Below, in pieces: positions 55,753-64,000 of a stretch of DNA of 64,000 nt (positions are counted from its first letter, which is position 1; each line of letters starts with the position of its first letter). The notes below the pieces were generated by a model. That model had not been told where the DNA came from and searched no databases. It worked only from the letters and a program-made list of their open reading frames with translations. Both the position numbers and the translations under genes were made by a program. Source of the DNA: Muricauda sp. SCSIO 64092 (GTDB lineage Bacteria > Bacteroidota > Bacteroidia > Flavobacteriales > Flavobacteriaceae); NCBI RefSeq assembly GCF_023016285.1, contig NZ_CP095413.1, positions 3,489,001 to 3,553,000 of the forward strand, in the 5' to 3' direction.

Positions 55753-56529
55753 ATGACACAATTACGGCTTGGGAATCAAATTGTACAAATAACGGACGGC
55801 GAACTGACCGGTTATAAGGTAGGGGGGCATGAATTCGTCCATCAGAAGGGAAGTCCCGGATGGGGGAGCGCGGACACGGAAATGTTTCCTATCATTGGCC
55901 CGGTGAACGAGGCAGGGTTCCAGGTGCAGGTTCCCAAAGGCAGTGCCATCCAAGATCAGCATGGTCACTTGAGGCAATTTCCCTATGACTTGCTCGCGGT
56001 TTCGGAGACCGCAGCAATCTTTAAAAAGGAATATAGGGCAGGAACTCCCATAAAAAACTCAAAGTATCCCGGGAAATCTACCCAGGAATGGCTGGTTTGG
56101 CCTTATTCGTTTGGGTTTGAAAAGCGATTTCAACTTCATGAGGATGCTTTGGAAATTACGTTCACCATTTCGGGGGAACGAGACATGCCCTTTATGTTGG
56201 GCTATCATCCGGCGTTTAAGTTGCACGCCAAGGACCCAACAATTGTAACCAAAGAAAAGACCATTACCTTGGATGAGGTTTTGGCCGTTGGAAGTAGGGC
56301 ACTACTGGTAGCGGACCATGATGAACTTACCTTGGAGGACAAGAAAGGGGTCACTATAAAAACCGAAGGATTTGGTCATTTTATGTGTTGGACGGAAGTC
56401 AGGAACATGGTTTGTATTGAGCCCATCACTTTTTATCCTTATGCTGTGGAACAACTACATTTACATGAAGGTTTTCAATATCTTAAAGGAAATCAGGTCC
56501 TAAAGGTATGGATCAAACCCAAAGGTTAA
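55753..56529 (+). CDS. Aldose 1-epimerase-like protein
   Basis: A 258-residue member of the galactose mutarotase-like superfamily: GDGELTGYK-like start, MFPIIGPV, the conserved HG/His segment DQHGHLRQFPY, GYHPAFKL (catalytic His) and CIEPITFYPYA (Glu general base). Mutarotation of a hexose or hexose-phosphate is the expected role. Its stop overlaps the stop of the converging regulator gene in the sequence TTAA (56526-56529). Confidence 0.85.
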   Translation: MTQLRLGNQIVQITDGELTGYKVGGHEFVHQKGSPGWGSADTEMFPIIGPVNEAGFQVQVPKGSAIQDQHGHLRQFPYDLLAVSETAAIFKKEYRAGTPIKNSKYPGKSTQEWLVWPYSFGFEKRFQLHEDALEITFTISGERDMPFMLGYHPAFKLHAKDPTIVTKEKTITLDEVLAVGSRALLVADHDELTLEDKKGVTIKTEGFGHFMCWTEVRNMVCIEPITFYPYAVEQLHLHEGFQYLKGNQVLKVWIKPKG

Positions 56530-58001
56530 CTGAATTTTTGTTGCAGTTCCTCCACAACAACCGCTGTTCTCCTGTTGCGCTCCATATGATTTAAAATAGT
56601 GGGTGGTGCCTCCCGGACCTCACAGTCTTTTATGGCGCAACGTTCACAGGTGACCCCAACTTTGAACGACTTTATGGAAGTATCCTCCAAGAAATGGACC
56701 TTTTTACGTAGCTCATTGTTGATTTGCAATCCTATACTCACGCTTCGGTATTCATCTTTTTTAAAGGGGTCTTTTGTGGCCGAAGCAAAGATCAGATAGG
56801 AAAGTCCATCGTCAGGATAATGGGAAATCTGTACATCCATATGGTGTTCGCCATCGTTTTTGGCAATTTCCTTTAAAACCCGGATGGAGACCCATCTTCT
56901 ACAGTATTTCTCGTCGGTCTCATTTCCATGTGGGGAATGCTTATGGGTCAGGTGCAATTCCTTATTAATGTCAAAGCGATCGCTTCCCTTCTTATGGCCA
57001 AAGCGGAGAAAAAATAAGTTCTCCAAGTGATAATCATTGGGTAAAATATTGGTCAACCTTTGGTAGAGGGACTCTGGGGAGGCATTGTAATGGTTCTTTA
57101 TCCCTGTTAAAAAGGTCTTGTCGAATTTTGGTTTTCCCAAAAAGGTGTCGATATGTTTTCTAAAAAGTGTTCGTGGAATGATCAATGCCCCGGCGAAATA
57201 GGAGGCATAAAAATTATTCAGTACCTGATCAAAGCTTTCAAAGGAAATCCACGTAAATGTGTACAGGCGTTCCGTTATCTTTAGGAAATTATATCCCAAC
57301 TCTTTGGCATAAATAAAGGTGCGTTGTGCTTCGTCCACATGGTCGGCGACCAAAAGGGTTTTGGTCTTTGGAACAAAAACGGAACGGAGATTGTCCAATT
57401 CCTGATGTTCCCTTAGGTTCTCATTGTTTATGGTGTACCCATATTCTTCAATCAAGATCTCTTCCAGTTCTTTTGAGGCCACGGATGCCCTTAAATCTAT
57501 CTGGTAGGCTTTTGCAAAATCCATGGCCGCCTTTTCCAATTCTGGGAAAAAGTTGTTGTTGGCTTCCTGGTATGATCTTAAGGAGGCCAAATAAAAGCTC
57601 TCTCTCCCAAAATTATATTGTTTGGCAATTTCAATGATCGTGCTGATAAAAGCATTGACCTTCGTCGGGGCATTGGCCACAATATCGATCAAATCACCCT
57701 CTTTCACCCCAAAGAGCTCCAACGGCAGTTCCTTTAGAATATTGGACCGCAGCAATGCGCCAACGGGAGCCAGGTTTTTATCCAGTTTTAAGGAGACAAG
57801 ACTATCATAGGGAACTTCCAGCTTTTCGGCCAACAGGGCAATCTTATCGGTCTTGGGGTATTTTTTGCCTTTTTCTATTTCGTTCAGATAGGATTTGGAA
57901 AGTCCGGAAAGCTTGGAAAGCCCAAATAGGGATAGCTTTCTTTTGAGTCTTAGCTGTTTGAGTTTGAGCCCAAATATTAATTTAATGTATTGTTCTTCCA
58001 T
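56526..58001 (-). CDS. RamB/ScfR-like regulator divergent from the glyoxylate genes
   Basis: A 491-residue regulator: an XRE helix-turn-helix (about 13-50: LKQLRLKRKLSLFGLSKLSGLSKSYL), a middle IrrE-like region containing ASYFAGALIIP but lacking the HExxH metal motif, and a C-terminal DUF2083-type domain with the Cys cluster CERCAIKDC (about 455-463). This is the layout of RamB/ScfR (acetate and short-chain acyl regulators); RamB represses aceA/aceB in Corynebacterium. Here it is divergent from aceB-aceA across 128 bp with clear repeats, so control of the shunt is a strong inference. Whether it activates or represses is unknown. Confidence 0.85.
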   Translation of the reverse strand: MEEQYIKLIFGLKLKQLRLKRKLSLFGLSKLSGLSKSYLNEIEKGKKYPKTDKIALLAEKLEVPYDSLVSLKLDKNLAPVGALLRSNILKELPLELFGVKEGDLIDIVANAPTKVNAFISTIIEIAKQYNFGRESFYLASLRSYQEANNNFFPELEKAAMDFAKAYQIDLRASVASKELEEILIEEYGYTINNENLREHQELDNLRSVFVPKTKTLLVADHVDEAQRTFIYAKELGYNFLKITERLYTFTWISFESFDQVLNNFYASYFAGALIIPRTLFRKHIDTFLGKPKFDKTFLTGIKNHYNASPESLYQRLTNILPNDYHLENLFFLRFGHKKGSDRFDINKELHLTHKHSPHGNETDEKYCRRWVSIRVLKEIAKNDGEHHMDVQISHYPDDGLSYLIFASATKDPFKKDEYRSVSIGLQINNELRKKVHFLEDTSIKSFKVGVTCERCAIKDCEVREAPPTILNHMERNRRTAVVVEELQQKFS

Positions 58002-58026
58002 TATTCACAATCAAAGATAGGCTATT

Positions 58027-58077
58027 TTGCGAATTCCATAAAAATTGCGAATTATCATAATTTAGCGAACGTTCGCT
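58027..58077. promoter_or_regulatory. Operator region: three GCGAA sites at 18-bp spacing plus a palindrome
   Basis: GCGAA occurs at 58029-58033, 58047-58051 and 58065-58069 (exactly 18 bp apart). The first two lie in identical TTGCGAATT blocks (58027-58035 and 58045-58053). The third is half of the perfect palindrome AGCGAACGTTCGCT (58064-58077), which abuts the aceB -33 TTG. It is probably the binding region of the divergent RamB-like regulator. Confidence 0.65.
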
Positions 58078-58107
58078 TGTTTTTTACAAAAAATTGAAAT
58101 ATCCTTG
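58077..58107 (+). promoter_or_regulatory. Candidate promoter of aceB
   Basis: TTG at 58077-58079 and TATCCTTG at 58100-58107 with 20-bp spacing match the Bacteroidota promoter with one mismatch in the -7 box. The start near 58114 lies downstream of the in-frame ATG at 58109 and supports the ATG at 58130. Confidence 0.4.
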
Positions 58108-58129
58108 TATGGACAAAAAACATACTATC

Positions 58130-59728
58130 ATGGAAGAGACATTGATTGCCAGCACCCAGTTGCAGTTTTCTGAAGAGGTAACAAATTACTATCCCGAGAT
58201 ACTGACGGATGGTGCCTTGGAATTTTTAGTAGGTCTACATCAACGGTTCAATAAAGGAAGATTGCAGTTATTACAGGAACGAATAAAAAGGCAGTCCCAA
58301 TTGGATGGGGGAATCTTTCCCACGTTCCCCAAGGAAACGGAACAGACCCGTAAGGCAGATTGGAGTATTCCGTACATCCCCGAGGATTTACAGGACAGAA
58401 GGGTTGAAATAACCGGCCCAGTAGATAGAAAAATGGTCATCAATGCCTTGAATTCGGGTGCCAAAACCTTTATGGCGGATTTTGAGGATAGCAATGCTCC
58501 CTCCTGGGAAAACTGTATGGAAGGGCAGTACAATTTAATTGATGCCAATAAGGGTACCATCAGTTATTATGATATCAAAAAGGAAAAATCGTACAAACTC
58601 AATGACCAAGTTGCCGTTCTTTTGGTACGGCCCCGTGGGTTACATCTCAATGAACGTCACCTGTTGATCAATGGAGAAGAGGCCTCCGGAAGTTTGGTGG
58701 ATTTTGGCCTTTACGTTTACCATAATGCCAGAACACGTATTCAGAATGGTACGGCTCCCTACTTTTATTTGCCTAAACTGGAACATTACCTGGAGGCAAG
58801 ATGGTGGGATGAGGTCTTCACTTTTGCCGAAGAGTATTTGGGTATTCCCGTAGGCACCTTCAAGGCTACGGTACTCATTGAAACCATTACTGCCAGTTAT
58901 CAATTGGATGAAATCATTTATGAGCTGAAGAATCATATTGTGGGCCTTAATTGTGGTCGATGGGACTATATATTTTCCTATATCAAGAAATTTAAGAACC
59001 ACCCGGAGTTCATTTTACCCGATAGGGACCAAGTGGGGATGACCGTTCCCTTTATGGACGCCTATTCCAGATTGGTGATTCAGCGTTGCCACAAAAGGGG
59101 AATCCATGCCATGGGGGGAATGGCGGCCCAGATACCCATTAAGGACAATCCTGTGGCCAATACGGCCGCCCTGGAAAAAGTACGCCTTGATAAGGAAAGG
59201 GAAGTTAAAAATGGCCATGACGGTACGTGGGTGGCACATCCGGCCCTGGTTCCAATAGCAATGGCCGAATTTGACAAGCATATGCCCGCCGCCAATCAAT
59301 TGGATAAGATGAGGGAGAACGATACCATTACCGAAGCGGATTTAATTGCCATTCCAAAAGGTACCATTACCGAAGTTGGTATTCGAAAGAACATCAATGT
59401 TGGCATCCTATACCTGGAAGCTTGGTTACGGGGCAATGGATGTGTGGCCCTTTACAACTTAATGGAGGATGCCGCTACGGCCGAAATCTCAAGAACGCAA
59501 ATCTGGCAATGGCGCAAGTATCAGGCACAATTGGAAGACGGTAGGAAGTTTACGAACGAACTCTATGATCAAATTTTTGCTGAAGAAGTGGAAAAGATCA
59601 AACACTTAATCGGAGAAGCCAACTTGGCCAATACCAAGTTTAATATGGCATTTGAACTCTTTGATGAGTTGGTAAAATCCAGGGAGTTTCAAGAATTCCT
59701 TACCCTAAAGGCCTACGATAAGCTTTAA
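58130..59728 (+). CDS. aceB: Malate synthase A
   Basis: A 532-residue malate synthase condensing glyoxylate and acetyl-CoA, the second step of the glyoxylate shunt. Visible features: FMADFEDSNAPSWENCMEG, the barrel segment GLNCGRWDYIFSYIKKF and the signature KNGHDGTWVAHPALVPIA. The ATG at 58130 is chosen on promoter position and family length (E. coli AceB 533 residues); ATG 58109 and TTG 58094 would add 7 and 12 residues. It is the first gene of the aceB-aceA unit. Confidence 0.95.
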   Translation: MEETLIASTQLQFSEEVTNYYPEILTDGALEFLVGLHQRFNKGRLQLLQERIKRQSQLDGGIFPTFPKETEQTRKADWSIPYIPEDLQDRRVEITGPVDRKMVINALNSGAKTFMADFEDSNAPSWENCMEGQYNLIDANKGTISYYDIKKEKSYKLNDQVAVLLVRPRGLHLNERHLLINGEEASGSLVDFGLYVYHNARTRIQNGTAPYFYLPKLEHYLEARWWDEVFTFAEEYLGIPVGTFKATVLIETITASYQLDEIIYELKNHIVGLNCGRWDYIFSYIKKFKNHPEFILPDRDQVGMTVPFMDAYSRLVIQRCHKRGIHAMGGMAAQIPIKDNPVANTAALEKVRLDKEREVKNGHDGTWVAHPALVPIAMAEFDKHMPAANQLDKMRENDTITEADLIAIPKGTITEVGIRKNINVGILYLEAWLRGNGCVALYNLMEDAATAEISRTQIWQWRKYQAQLEDGRKFTNELYDQIFAEEVEKIKHLIGEANLANTKFNMAFELFDELVKSREFQEFLTLKAYDKL

Positions 59729-59761
59729 CTAAGGAGCAATAATTAACTATAACAACAAAAA

Positions 59762-59794
59762 AATCCCAGAAATGGGCGAACATTAGCTGGGATT
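59762..59794. promoter_or_regulatory. Hairpin with a GCGAA site before aceA
   Basis: AATCCCAG (59762-59769) pairs with CTGGGATT (59787-59794) around a 17-nt loop containing GCGAAC (59776-59781), the same core as in the upstream operator palindrome. It lies in the 92-bp aceB-aceA spacer and could act at RNA level (processing or stability) or as a secondary binding site. Confidence 0.4.
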
Positions 59795-59820
59795 CATTTC
59801 AAATTCGAAAATTTAAAATT

Positions 59821-61098
59821 ATGGAAAAAAGAGAGAAAATTCAAGCATTGGTAACCGATTGGACCGTAAATCCAAGGTGGAAAGGTGTAGAAAGACCTTA
59901 TACTGCAGAGGAGGTGATCAACCTTCGCGGTTCCTATGACATTGAGTATTCCATTGCGCGGATGGGAGCCGAAAAATTATGGGAAAAGCTTACGACCCAG
60001 GATTTTGTGGCGGGACTTGGGGCATTAACGGGAAACCAGGCCATTCAAGAGGTGGAAGCAGGTCTGGAAGCCATTTACCTAAGTGGCTGGCAAGTGGCTG
60101 CGGACGCCAACCTGGCCGGTGAGATGTATCCGGACCAATCCCTTTATCCTGCCAATAGCGTCCCTATGGTGGTGAAACGCATTAATAATGCTTTACTACG
60201 GGCGGACCAAATACAAACGGTCAATAAGACCAAAGGAAAAAAAGACTATTTGGTGCCTATAGTTGCCGATGCGGAAGCTGGATTTGGAGGAAACCTAAAC
60301 GCCTTTGAGTTGATGAAATCCATGATTGAAAATGGCGCTTCCGGAGTACATTTTGAAGACCAGTTGAGTTCTGCAAAAAAGTGTGGCCATTTAGGGGGAA
60401 AGGTATTGGTCCCTACCCAGGAAGCCATAAATAAATTGATAGCAGCACGTTTGGCTGCAGACGTTATGGGCGTTCCCTCGGTAATTATTGCAAGGACAGA
60501 TGCGGATGCCGCTAACTTATTGACAAGTGATATTGATGAACGCGACCATAAATTCATAACCGGAAAGCGTTCCCCGGAAGGCTTTTTCTATGTAAAGAAT
60601 GGCTTGGAACAAGGTATTGACCGTGGATTGAGCTACGCTCCTTTTGCCGATTTGATTTGGTTGGAAACCTCTACCCCGGATTTGGAGCAGGCCAAAAAAT
60701 TTGCAGATGCAATCCATGCCCAATATCCAGATAAGATGTTGGCGTACAACTGTTCCCCTTCGTTTAATTGGGCGGCAAAACTAAGTGTGGCGGAAATGGA
60801 AACCTTTAGGGAGGAACTGGCGGCTATGGGCTATAAATTCCAATTTATTACCCTGGCAGGGTTCCATGCCTTAAATACCAGTATGTTCGAGCTTTCCAAA
60901 TCGTACAAGGAACGCGGAATGGCCGGATATTCCGAATTGCAACAACGGGAGTTTGCCTTGCAAAAAGAAGGATTTAAAGCGGTGAAACATCAAGGCTTTG
61001 TTGGAACCGGTTACTTTGACGCAGTTCAAAATATTGTTACCTCCGGAACAGCAAGTACAGTAGCTATGAAAGGAAGCACAGAGACTGCTCAGTTCTGA
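59821..61098 (+). CDS. aceA: Isocitrate lyase
   Basis: A 425-residue isocitrate lyase splitting isocitrate into glyoxylate and succinate. The signature [16 protein letters not shown] (catalytic Cys) is at about 182-197. Other family motifs are [25 protein letters not shown] and [12 protein letters not shown]. Length is typical for the bacterial short form. Cotranscription with aceB is likely, given same strand, 92-bp spacing and the terminator after aceA. Confidence 0.97.
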   Translation: MEKREKIQALVTDWTVNPRWKGVERPYTAEEVINLRGSYDIEYSIARMGAEKLWEKLTTQDFVAGLGALTGNQAIQEVEAGLEAIYLSGWQVAADANLAGEMYPDQSLYPANSVPMVVKRINNALLRADQIQTVNKTKGKKDYLVPIVADAEAGFGGNLNAFELMKSMIENGASGVHFEDQLSSAKKCGHLGGKVLVPTQEAINKLIAARLAADVMGVPSVIIARTDADAANLLTSDIDERDHKFITGKRSPEGFFYVKNGLEQGIDRGLSYAPFADLIWLETSTPDLEQAKKFADAIHAQYPDKMLAYNCSPSFNWAAKLSVAEMETFREELAAMGYKFQFITLAGFHALNTSMFELSKSYKERGMAGYSELQQREFALQKEGFKAVKHQGFVGTGYFDAVQNIVTSGTASTVAMKGSTETAQF

Positions 61099-61121
61099 TC
61101 TATCCTGATTTTAGTTGGTTG

Positions 61122-61150
61122 AAAATGCCCCTTTTTTGGGGCATTTTTTT
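61122..61150 (+). terminator. Rho-independent terminator after aceA
   Basis: AAAATGCCCC (61122-61131) pairs perfectly with GGGGCATTTT (61138-61147) across a loop of six T, with T residues following to 61150. Confidence 0.85.
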
Positions 61151-61256
61151 TGTGGGCCCCGGAAGATCTAAAAAATGTTAAGAAAATCACAATATTGTTA
61201 ACATTTTCTACGTTTTAATACCTACCTTTATAAGGTAACATTACGGGTTCTTTTAA

Positions 61257-61439
61257 ATGTTTAAGCGTTTTGTAAAGAGGGTGGGGACAATGAATTGTAT
61301 CATGCTATTGGTTGTGCTTTCAATTATCATTGTCTCTGAAGTACTTTTCCTGAGTGGAAAAAAGATGGATGCTATATTTATTGCATTCTGGGCACCTACC
61401 ATTTTAGGTTTTATGAACTACCTGAAGTATAAGAAATAA
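61257..61439 (+). CDS. Small membrane protein, 60 residues
   Basis: A 60-residue protein with a basic start (MFKRFVKRVG) and two hydrophobic helices (about 13-33 and 38-54), ending YLKYKK. The stop TAA shares its last A with the ATG of a 31-residue membrane peptide, a typical coupling overlap. It follows the aceA terminator, so it is a separate unit. No family recognised. Confidence 0.6.
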   Translation: MFKRFVKRVGTMNCIMLLVVLSIIIVSEVLFLSGKKMDAIFIAFWAPTILGFMNYLKYKK

Positions 61440-61534
61440 TGGATTTTATCCTAGGATACTCAATTATAGTTGCACTGATCTTTATAGTGTGGTTGGTCTT
61501 TGTGGCCAGAATGTACGATAAAATGAAAAAATAG
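61439..61534 (+). CDS. Tiny single-helix membrane peptide, 31 residues
   Basis: The frame ATG GAT TTT ATC starts at the overlapping TAATG and gives a 31-residue peptide: one hydrophobic helix (MDFILGYSIIVALIFIVWLV region) followed by a cationic tail (ARMYDKMKK). The overlap with the upstream stop and the clean helix plus positive-inside tail support reality. The pair could be a small membrane-complex subunit set. It ends 3 bp from the converging response regulator gene. Confidence 0.55.
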   Translation: MDFILGYSIIVALIFIVWLVFVARMYDKMKK

Positions 61535-61537
61535 CGA

Positions 61538-62314
61538 TTACGATACCCCCTTTAACCAGCTTTTAAAATTCCTGACCCTATTTCTGCTGACCACCATATC
61601 CATCTTAAACCTGCTGTTCAATCGAATTTTTAAGCGATTGTTGAAGTAATCCTCAACGGAATGGATTTCATCAATGGAAACGGTAATCTTTCTATTGATC
61701 CTAAAAAATTGCTCCGGGTCCAATAACTCCTCAAGACGTTCCAAGGTATAATCTATAATATGGTTATTGCCCGATTTGTCCACTAAATGGGTCTGTCCCT
61801 CATCGGAATAGAAACAGGTAATCTGATTTAAGGTTACAAGTCTCAATTTATTCCGCACCCGTACCAAAAACCTTTTCTTGTATTTGGGTGTTGAAATAGA
61901 GGATACCATCTGGTCCATCCTGGCCAAATATTCATCCTCGTCCACTTTTTTAAAGGACCAATACTTATTTAGGGCGTCATTGATATCTTGGAGCTTTGCC
62001 GGTTTTAGAATGTAATCAATACTGTTGTACCTAAAGGCCTCAATCGCATAGGAATCAAACGTGGTCAAGAATATTATGGGCTTTTCTATGGTCAGGGAAT
62101 TCAACAATTCGAAACAGGTGCCATCACCCAAATGGATATCCATAAAAATGATATCGTAAATCGGTTGTTCACTAAAGAAGATCAGGCAATCCGAAATACT
62201 GTCGAGTTCGGCAACAATTTCATGCTCAATTCCGGAATCGTTGATAAGCTTCTTAAGATATGCCGAAGATATTGGTTCATCCTCTACAATGACTATTTTC
62301 AATAATTTCCCCAT
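61538..62314 (-). CDS. LytTR-family response regulator
   Basis: A 258-residue regulator: receiver domain (about 1-115) with the phosphoacceptor Asp59 in IIFMDIHLGD and acidic residues IVEDEP, and a C-terminal LytTR DNA-binding domain (about 150-255: RFLVRVRNKLRLVTLNQITCFYSDEGQTHLV, FFRINRKITVSIDEI). The ATG at 62314 is preferred because the candidate -7 box (62332-62339) overlaps the upstream in-frame ATG at 62332. Its histidine kinase follows upstream on the same strand. Confidence 0.93.
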   Translation of the reverse strand: MGKLLKIVIVEDEPISSAYLKKLINDSGIEHEIVAELDSISDCLIFFSEQPIYDIIFMDIHLGDGTCFELLNSLTIEKPIIFLTTFDSYAIEAFRYNSIDYILKPAKLQDINDALNKYWSFKKVDEDEYLARMDQMVSSISTPKYKKRFLVRVRNKLRLVTLNQITCFYSDEGQTHLVDKSGNNHIIDYTLERLEELLDPEQFFRINRKITVSIDEIHSVEDYFNNRLKIRLNSRFKMDMVVSRNRVRNFKSWLKGVS

Positions 62315-62331
62315 TTTTATAACTGAATTCA

Positions 62332-62339
62332 CAAACCTA
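62332..62339 (-). promoter_or_regulatory. Candidate -7 box of the response regulator gene
   Basis: Minus-strand TAGGTTTG is an exact TAnnTTTG match 17 bp before the preferred ATG. It suggests the regulator can be transcribed apart from the kinase gene (76-bp gap). No -33 TTG seen. Confidence 0.35.
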
Positions 62340-62390
62340 GTTTTAAATTATTACTTAGTTGATAAATGAGACACCAATTTTGTCGTAGTG

Positions 62391-63434
62391 TCACATTTTG
62401 ATGAGGGGGATTTTAAGGATGAAATCATTTTCTCCTTTTACTATTTCTATTTTTTTATTGGTTAATAACTTATAGCGGTTAGCTATATTTTTTAGCCCAA
62501 AACCGTTGTTGAACATGTCATTGGACTTTCTTTGCAGGTTGTTCCTTACAATGAGACAATCGTTTTGTGAAATGACATCTATGGTCAAAGGTTTTTTTCT
62601 GGAAATAATATTGTGCTTAACCGCATTTTCAATACCTACTTGAAGGGCCAATGAAACAATTTTCTTTTCCTGTTCGTTGTCTTCAATCTGAAAATTGAAG
62701 TTTAGGTTGTTTCCAAAACGTTGACTGAGCAGTTCAGAATACGCATTGATATACTCCATTTCTTCCTTGACAGAGACCAGGTCCTTGTCCGAGGCTTCCA
62801 AAATACATTTATAGATATAAGAAAGTTTGTGCACAAATTCTTTTCCTTTTTCTTTATCCTCATCAATAAGATAAACCAGTGTATTTAAGCTATTGAAAAG
62901 AAAATGAGGGCTTATTTGATTTCTTAGACTTATCAACTGTGAGGATATCCGCTCTTTTTCCATTCTTTCTTCCTTGATTTTAACCTCGTTGAGCTCAGCG
63001 TACATATGGAGCGATTCGTATATACAGATGTCCACCAGAAGAATGATGCCCCCCACAACGATTTCCATTCCGATAAATGGATCTGTATATCCGGGCAATT
63101 TTATAGCTACCAAGGGCCTTAAATACAAAATGGAAAACAGCATTAATGCCCAAAAAGGAAGGTATAACAAGGGTAATAAGGTCCATCTTCTATGCCTATT
63201 GGTATATCCGGGGTATTTTTTTACGATTGCTATATAAAAATTTCTGGTCATAATCCATAAAATGGATATTCCTATGAGTTGTATGGTCCATCTTAGGACA
63301 AAGGGAACGAAAGAAACTTCAAACAGGGCCCCACCAAAATAGATGCCCATGGAAATCGAAGTATTGAGGATTATGCCTACTATGGACAATAAGGTATCGT
63401 CAAAACCTAAAATTTTTTTTGCATTGGAAAGCAC
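62391..63434 (-). CDS. LytS-like sensor histidine kinase
   Basis: A 347-residue membrane kinase: four hydrophobic segments in the first 150 residues, then a His_kinase region with the phosphoaccepting His in LRNQISPHFLFNSLNTLVYLI (about 172-192) and an HATPase domain (about 245-345: LALQVGIENAVKHNI, GFGLKNIANRYKLLT). It pairs with the LytTR response regulator gene following it. The sensed signal is unknown; the membrane part has no recognised extracytoplasmic sensor domain. Confidence 0.92.
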   Translation of the reverse strand: MLSNAKKILGFDDTLLSIVGIILNTSISMGIYFGGALFEVSFVPFVLRWTIQLIGISILWIMTRNFYIAIVKKYPGYTNRHRRWTLLPLLYLPFWALMLFSILYLRPLVAIKLPGYTDPFIGMEIVVGGIILLVDICIYESLHMYAELNEVKIKEERMEKERISSQLISLRNQISPHFLFNSLNTLVYLIDEDKEKGKEFVHKLSYIYKCILEASDKDLVSVKEEMEYINAYSELLSQRFGNNLNFNFQIEDNEQEKKIVSLALQVGIENAVKHNIISRKKPLTIDVISQNDCLIVRNNLQRKSNDMFNNGFGLKNIANRYKLLTNKKIEIVKGENDFILKIPLIKM

Positions 63435-63479
63435 GGATATGGGTTAGTTAATGTTGGCCGTTCTAAGGTACTAAATAAT

Positions 63480-64000
63480 CTAAAACAAGGTTTTTAAATC
63501 ATCCATTTTCAGTACGGCATTTTCCAGAATCCGTTGGGTTTCAAATGTATTCTTTTGGGGTATAAGGAAGGCCTTGAGGTCCTCAATCGAAGAAATGGAA
63601 TGCGTTATATCAATAAAACCGTATCCCACGTACACATTGTTTTCCATTAGGATAAATGCGTTTTCTTGGGCATTTCTTCCCGGTTGTCTAAGTACCAATT
63701 GTGCAATGGGCCTTGAAATGGAAGCAATGGCATTCCTGACCTTGGAATTGTATTCCGGAATGTTCTCCTTGTTTTGACAGTCGCCTTTGCAGTTGTTTTG
63801 TAGACATAGGCCACTGCTTGAGGTGGCAGGTACCAATTGGCAGTATTTGGGGCAAAGGCCGTAATCTTCACATAGTGTTTTTAAAAAGATCCGACAATCG
63901 GTTGGATTGCCAAAGGCCACCAAGGGTTTCGTTAGTTGCTTTGTAGGCGTAAACCCTAAATGTAAGATGCCATTTCGGTCTTCATAACTAAAAATACCGT
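63480..64000 (-). CDS. DnaQ-like exonuclease / GIY-YIG (UvrC-type) protein, C-terminal part
   Basis: The frame continues unbroken to the right edge (last codon GGT at 63998), so the gene begins beyond the window. The visible 173 residues contain GIFSYEDRNGILHLGFTP and LCEDYGLCPKYCQLV with a Cys-rich region (LCLQNNCKGDCQNK), matching the C-terminal half of Bacteroidota proteins that join a 3'-5' exonuclease and a UvrC-like nuclease domain. The upstream nuclease domains are not visible. A TTG at 63923 is not the true start, as upstream codons in frame match the family. Confidence 0.8.
   Translation of the reverse strand, partial: GIFSYEDRNGILHLGFTPTKQLTKPLVAFGNPTDCRIFLKTLCEDYGLCPKYCQLVPATSSSGLCLQNNCKGDCQNKENIPEYNSKVRNAIASISRPIAQLVLRQPGRNAQENAFILMENNVYVGYGFIDITHSISSIEDLKAFLIPQKNTFETQRILENAVLKMDDLKTLF

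Noticed and set aside
56526..58001. Toxin-antitoxin or phage-type XRE/ImmA pair
   Set aside because: A single full-length protein with RamB/ScfR architecture, divergent from aceB; no toxin partner and no HExxH.

Overview
The window is a stretch of chromosome from a marine-type member of the Flavobacteriaceae (Bacteroidota). Four things point there. The ribosomal cluster rpsK-rpsD-rpoA-rplQ runs straight into carA-eno. Promoters carry the TAnnTTTG -7 box of this phylum and Shine-Dalgarno sequences are sparse. There are many SPII lipoproteins, a FecI/FecR/TonB-receptor set, a VPS10/sortilin-type secreted protein and a LytS/LytTR pair. A proteorhodopsin sits beside blh. The exact genus cannot be fixed from sequence alone; a Muricauda/Flagellimonas-like organism is a guess.

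Layout. 1-9020: end of the ribosomal operon, carA, eno, a GT5 glycosyltransferase, gltA and a guanidino-group hydrolase. 9116-14924: a compact carbohydrate-type cluster (SSS symporter, DUF4434, AGE epimerase, secreted FAD oxidoreductase). 15060-20214: ctlX, a DUF559 endonuclease pseudogene broken by one stop codon, palindromic intergenic DNA and a three-gene minus-strand group. 20309-22869: argS and an MtfA-like peptidase. 22930-24695: divergent proteorhodopsin and blh, which make the pump and its retinal. 24660-28719: sigma/anti-sigma/TonB receptor. 28837-31280: two very acidic repeat lipoproteins. 31405-34088: ffh, a four-helix-bundle gene flanked by inverted repeats, and folD. 34090-43808: mostly single housekeeping or accessory genes on both strands, including an HxlR regulator with a palindromic site, a HerA-like ATPase, an exported RidA and queE. 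43937-53386: secreted and envelope proteins (sortilin-like, Calx-beta metalloprotease, NamZ-type muramidase, LolE-like permease). 53391-53892: a 0.5-kb intergenic tract made of 7-bp units. 53913-56529: cysteine synthase-like enzyme, SYLF protein, aldose epimerase. 56526-61534: a RamB/ScfR-like regulator divergent from the glyoxylate shunt genes aceB-aceA, followed by two tiny membrane proteins. 61538-64000: LytTR response regulator, histidine kinase and the C-terminal part of a DnaQ/GIY-YIG protein.

How the parts fit. The window holds both a light-driven proton pump with its retinal-forming oxygenase and a regulated glyoxylate shunt (plus gltA). In some proteorhodopsin-bearing flavobacteria these are known to be linked physiologically. 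The most informative new details are non-coding: three GCGAA half-sites at exactly 18-bp spacing with a palindrome touching the aceB promoter; a recurrent heptanucleotide repeat habit in intergenic DNA (53391-53892, 40207-40262); and a probable HxlR operator. No tRNA, rRNA, CRISPR array, transposase, prophage or recognised defence island was seen.
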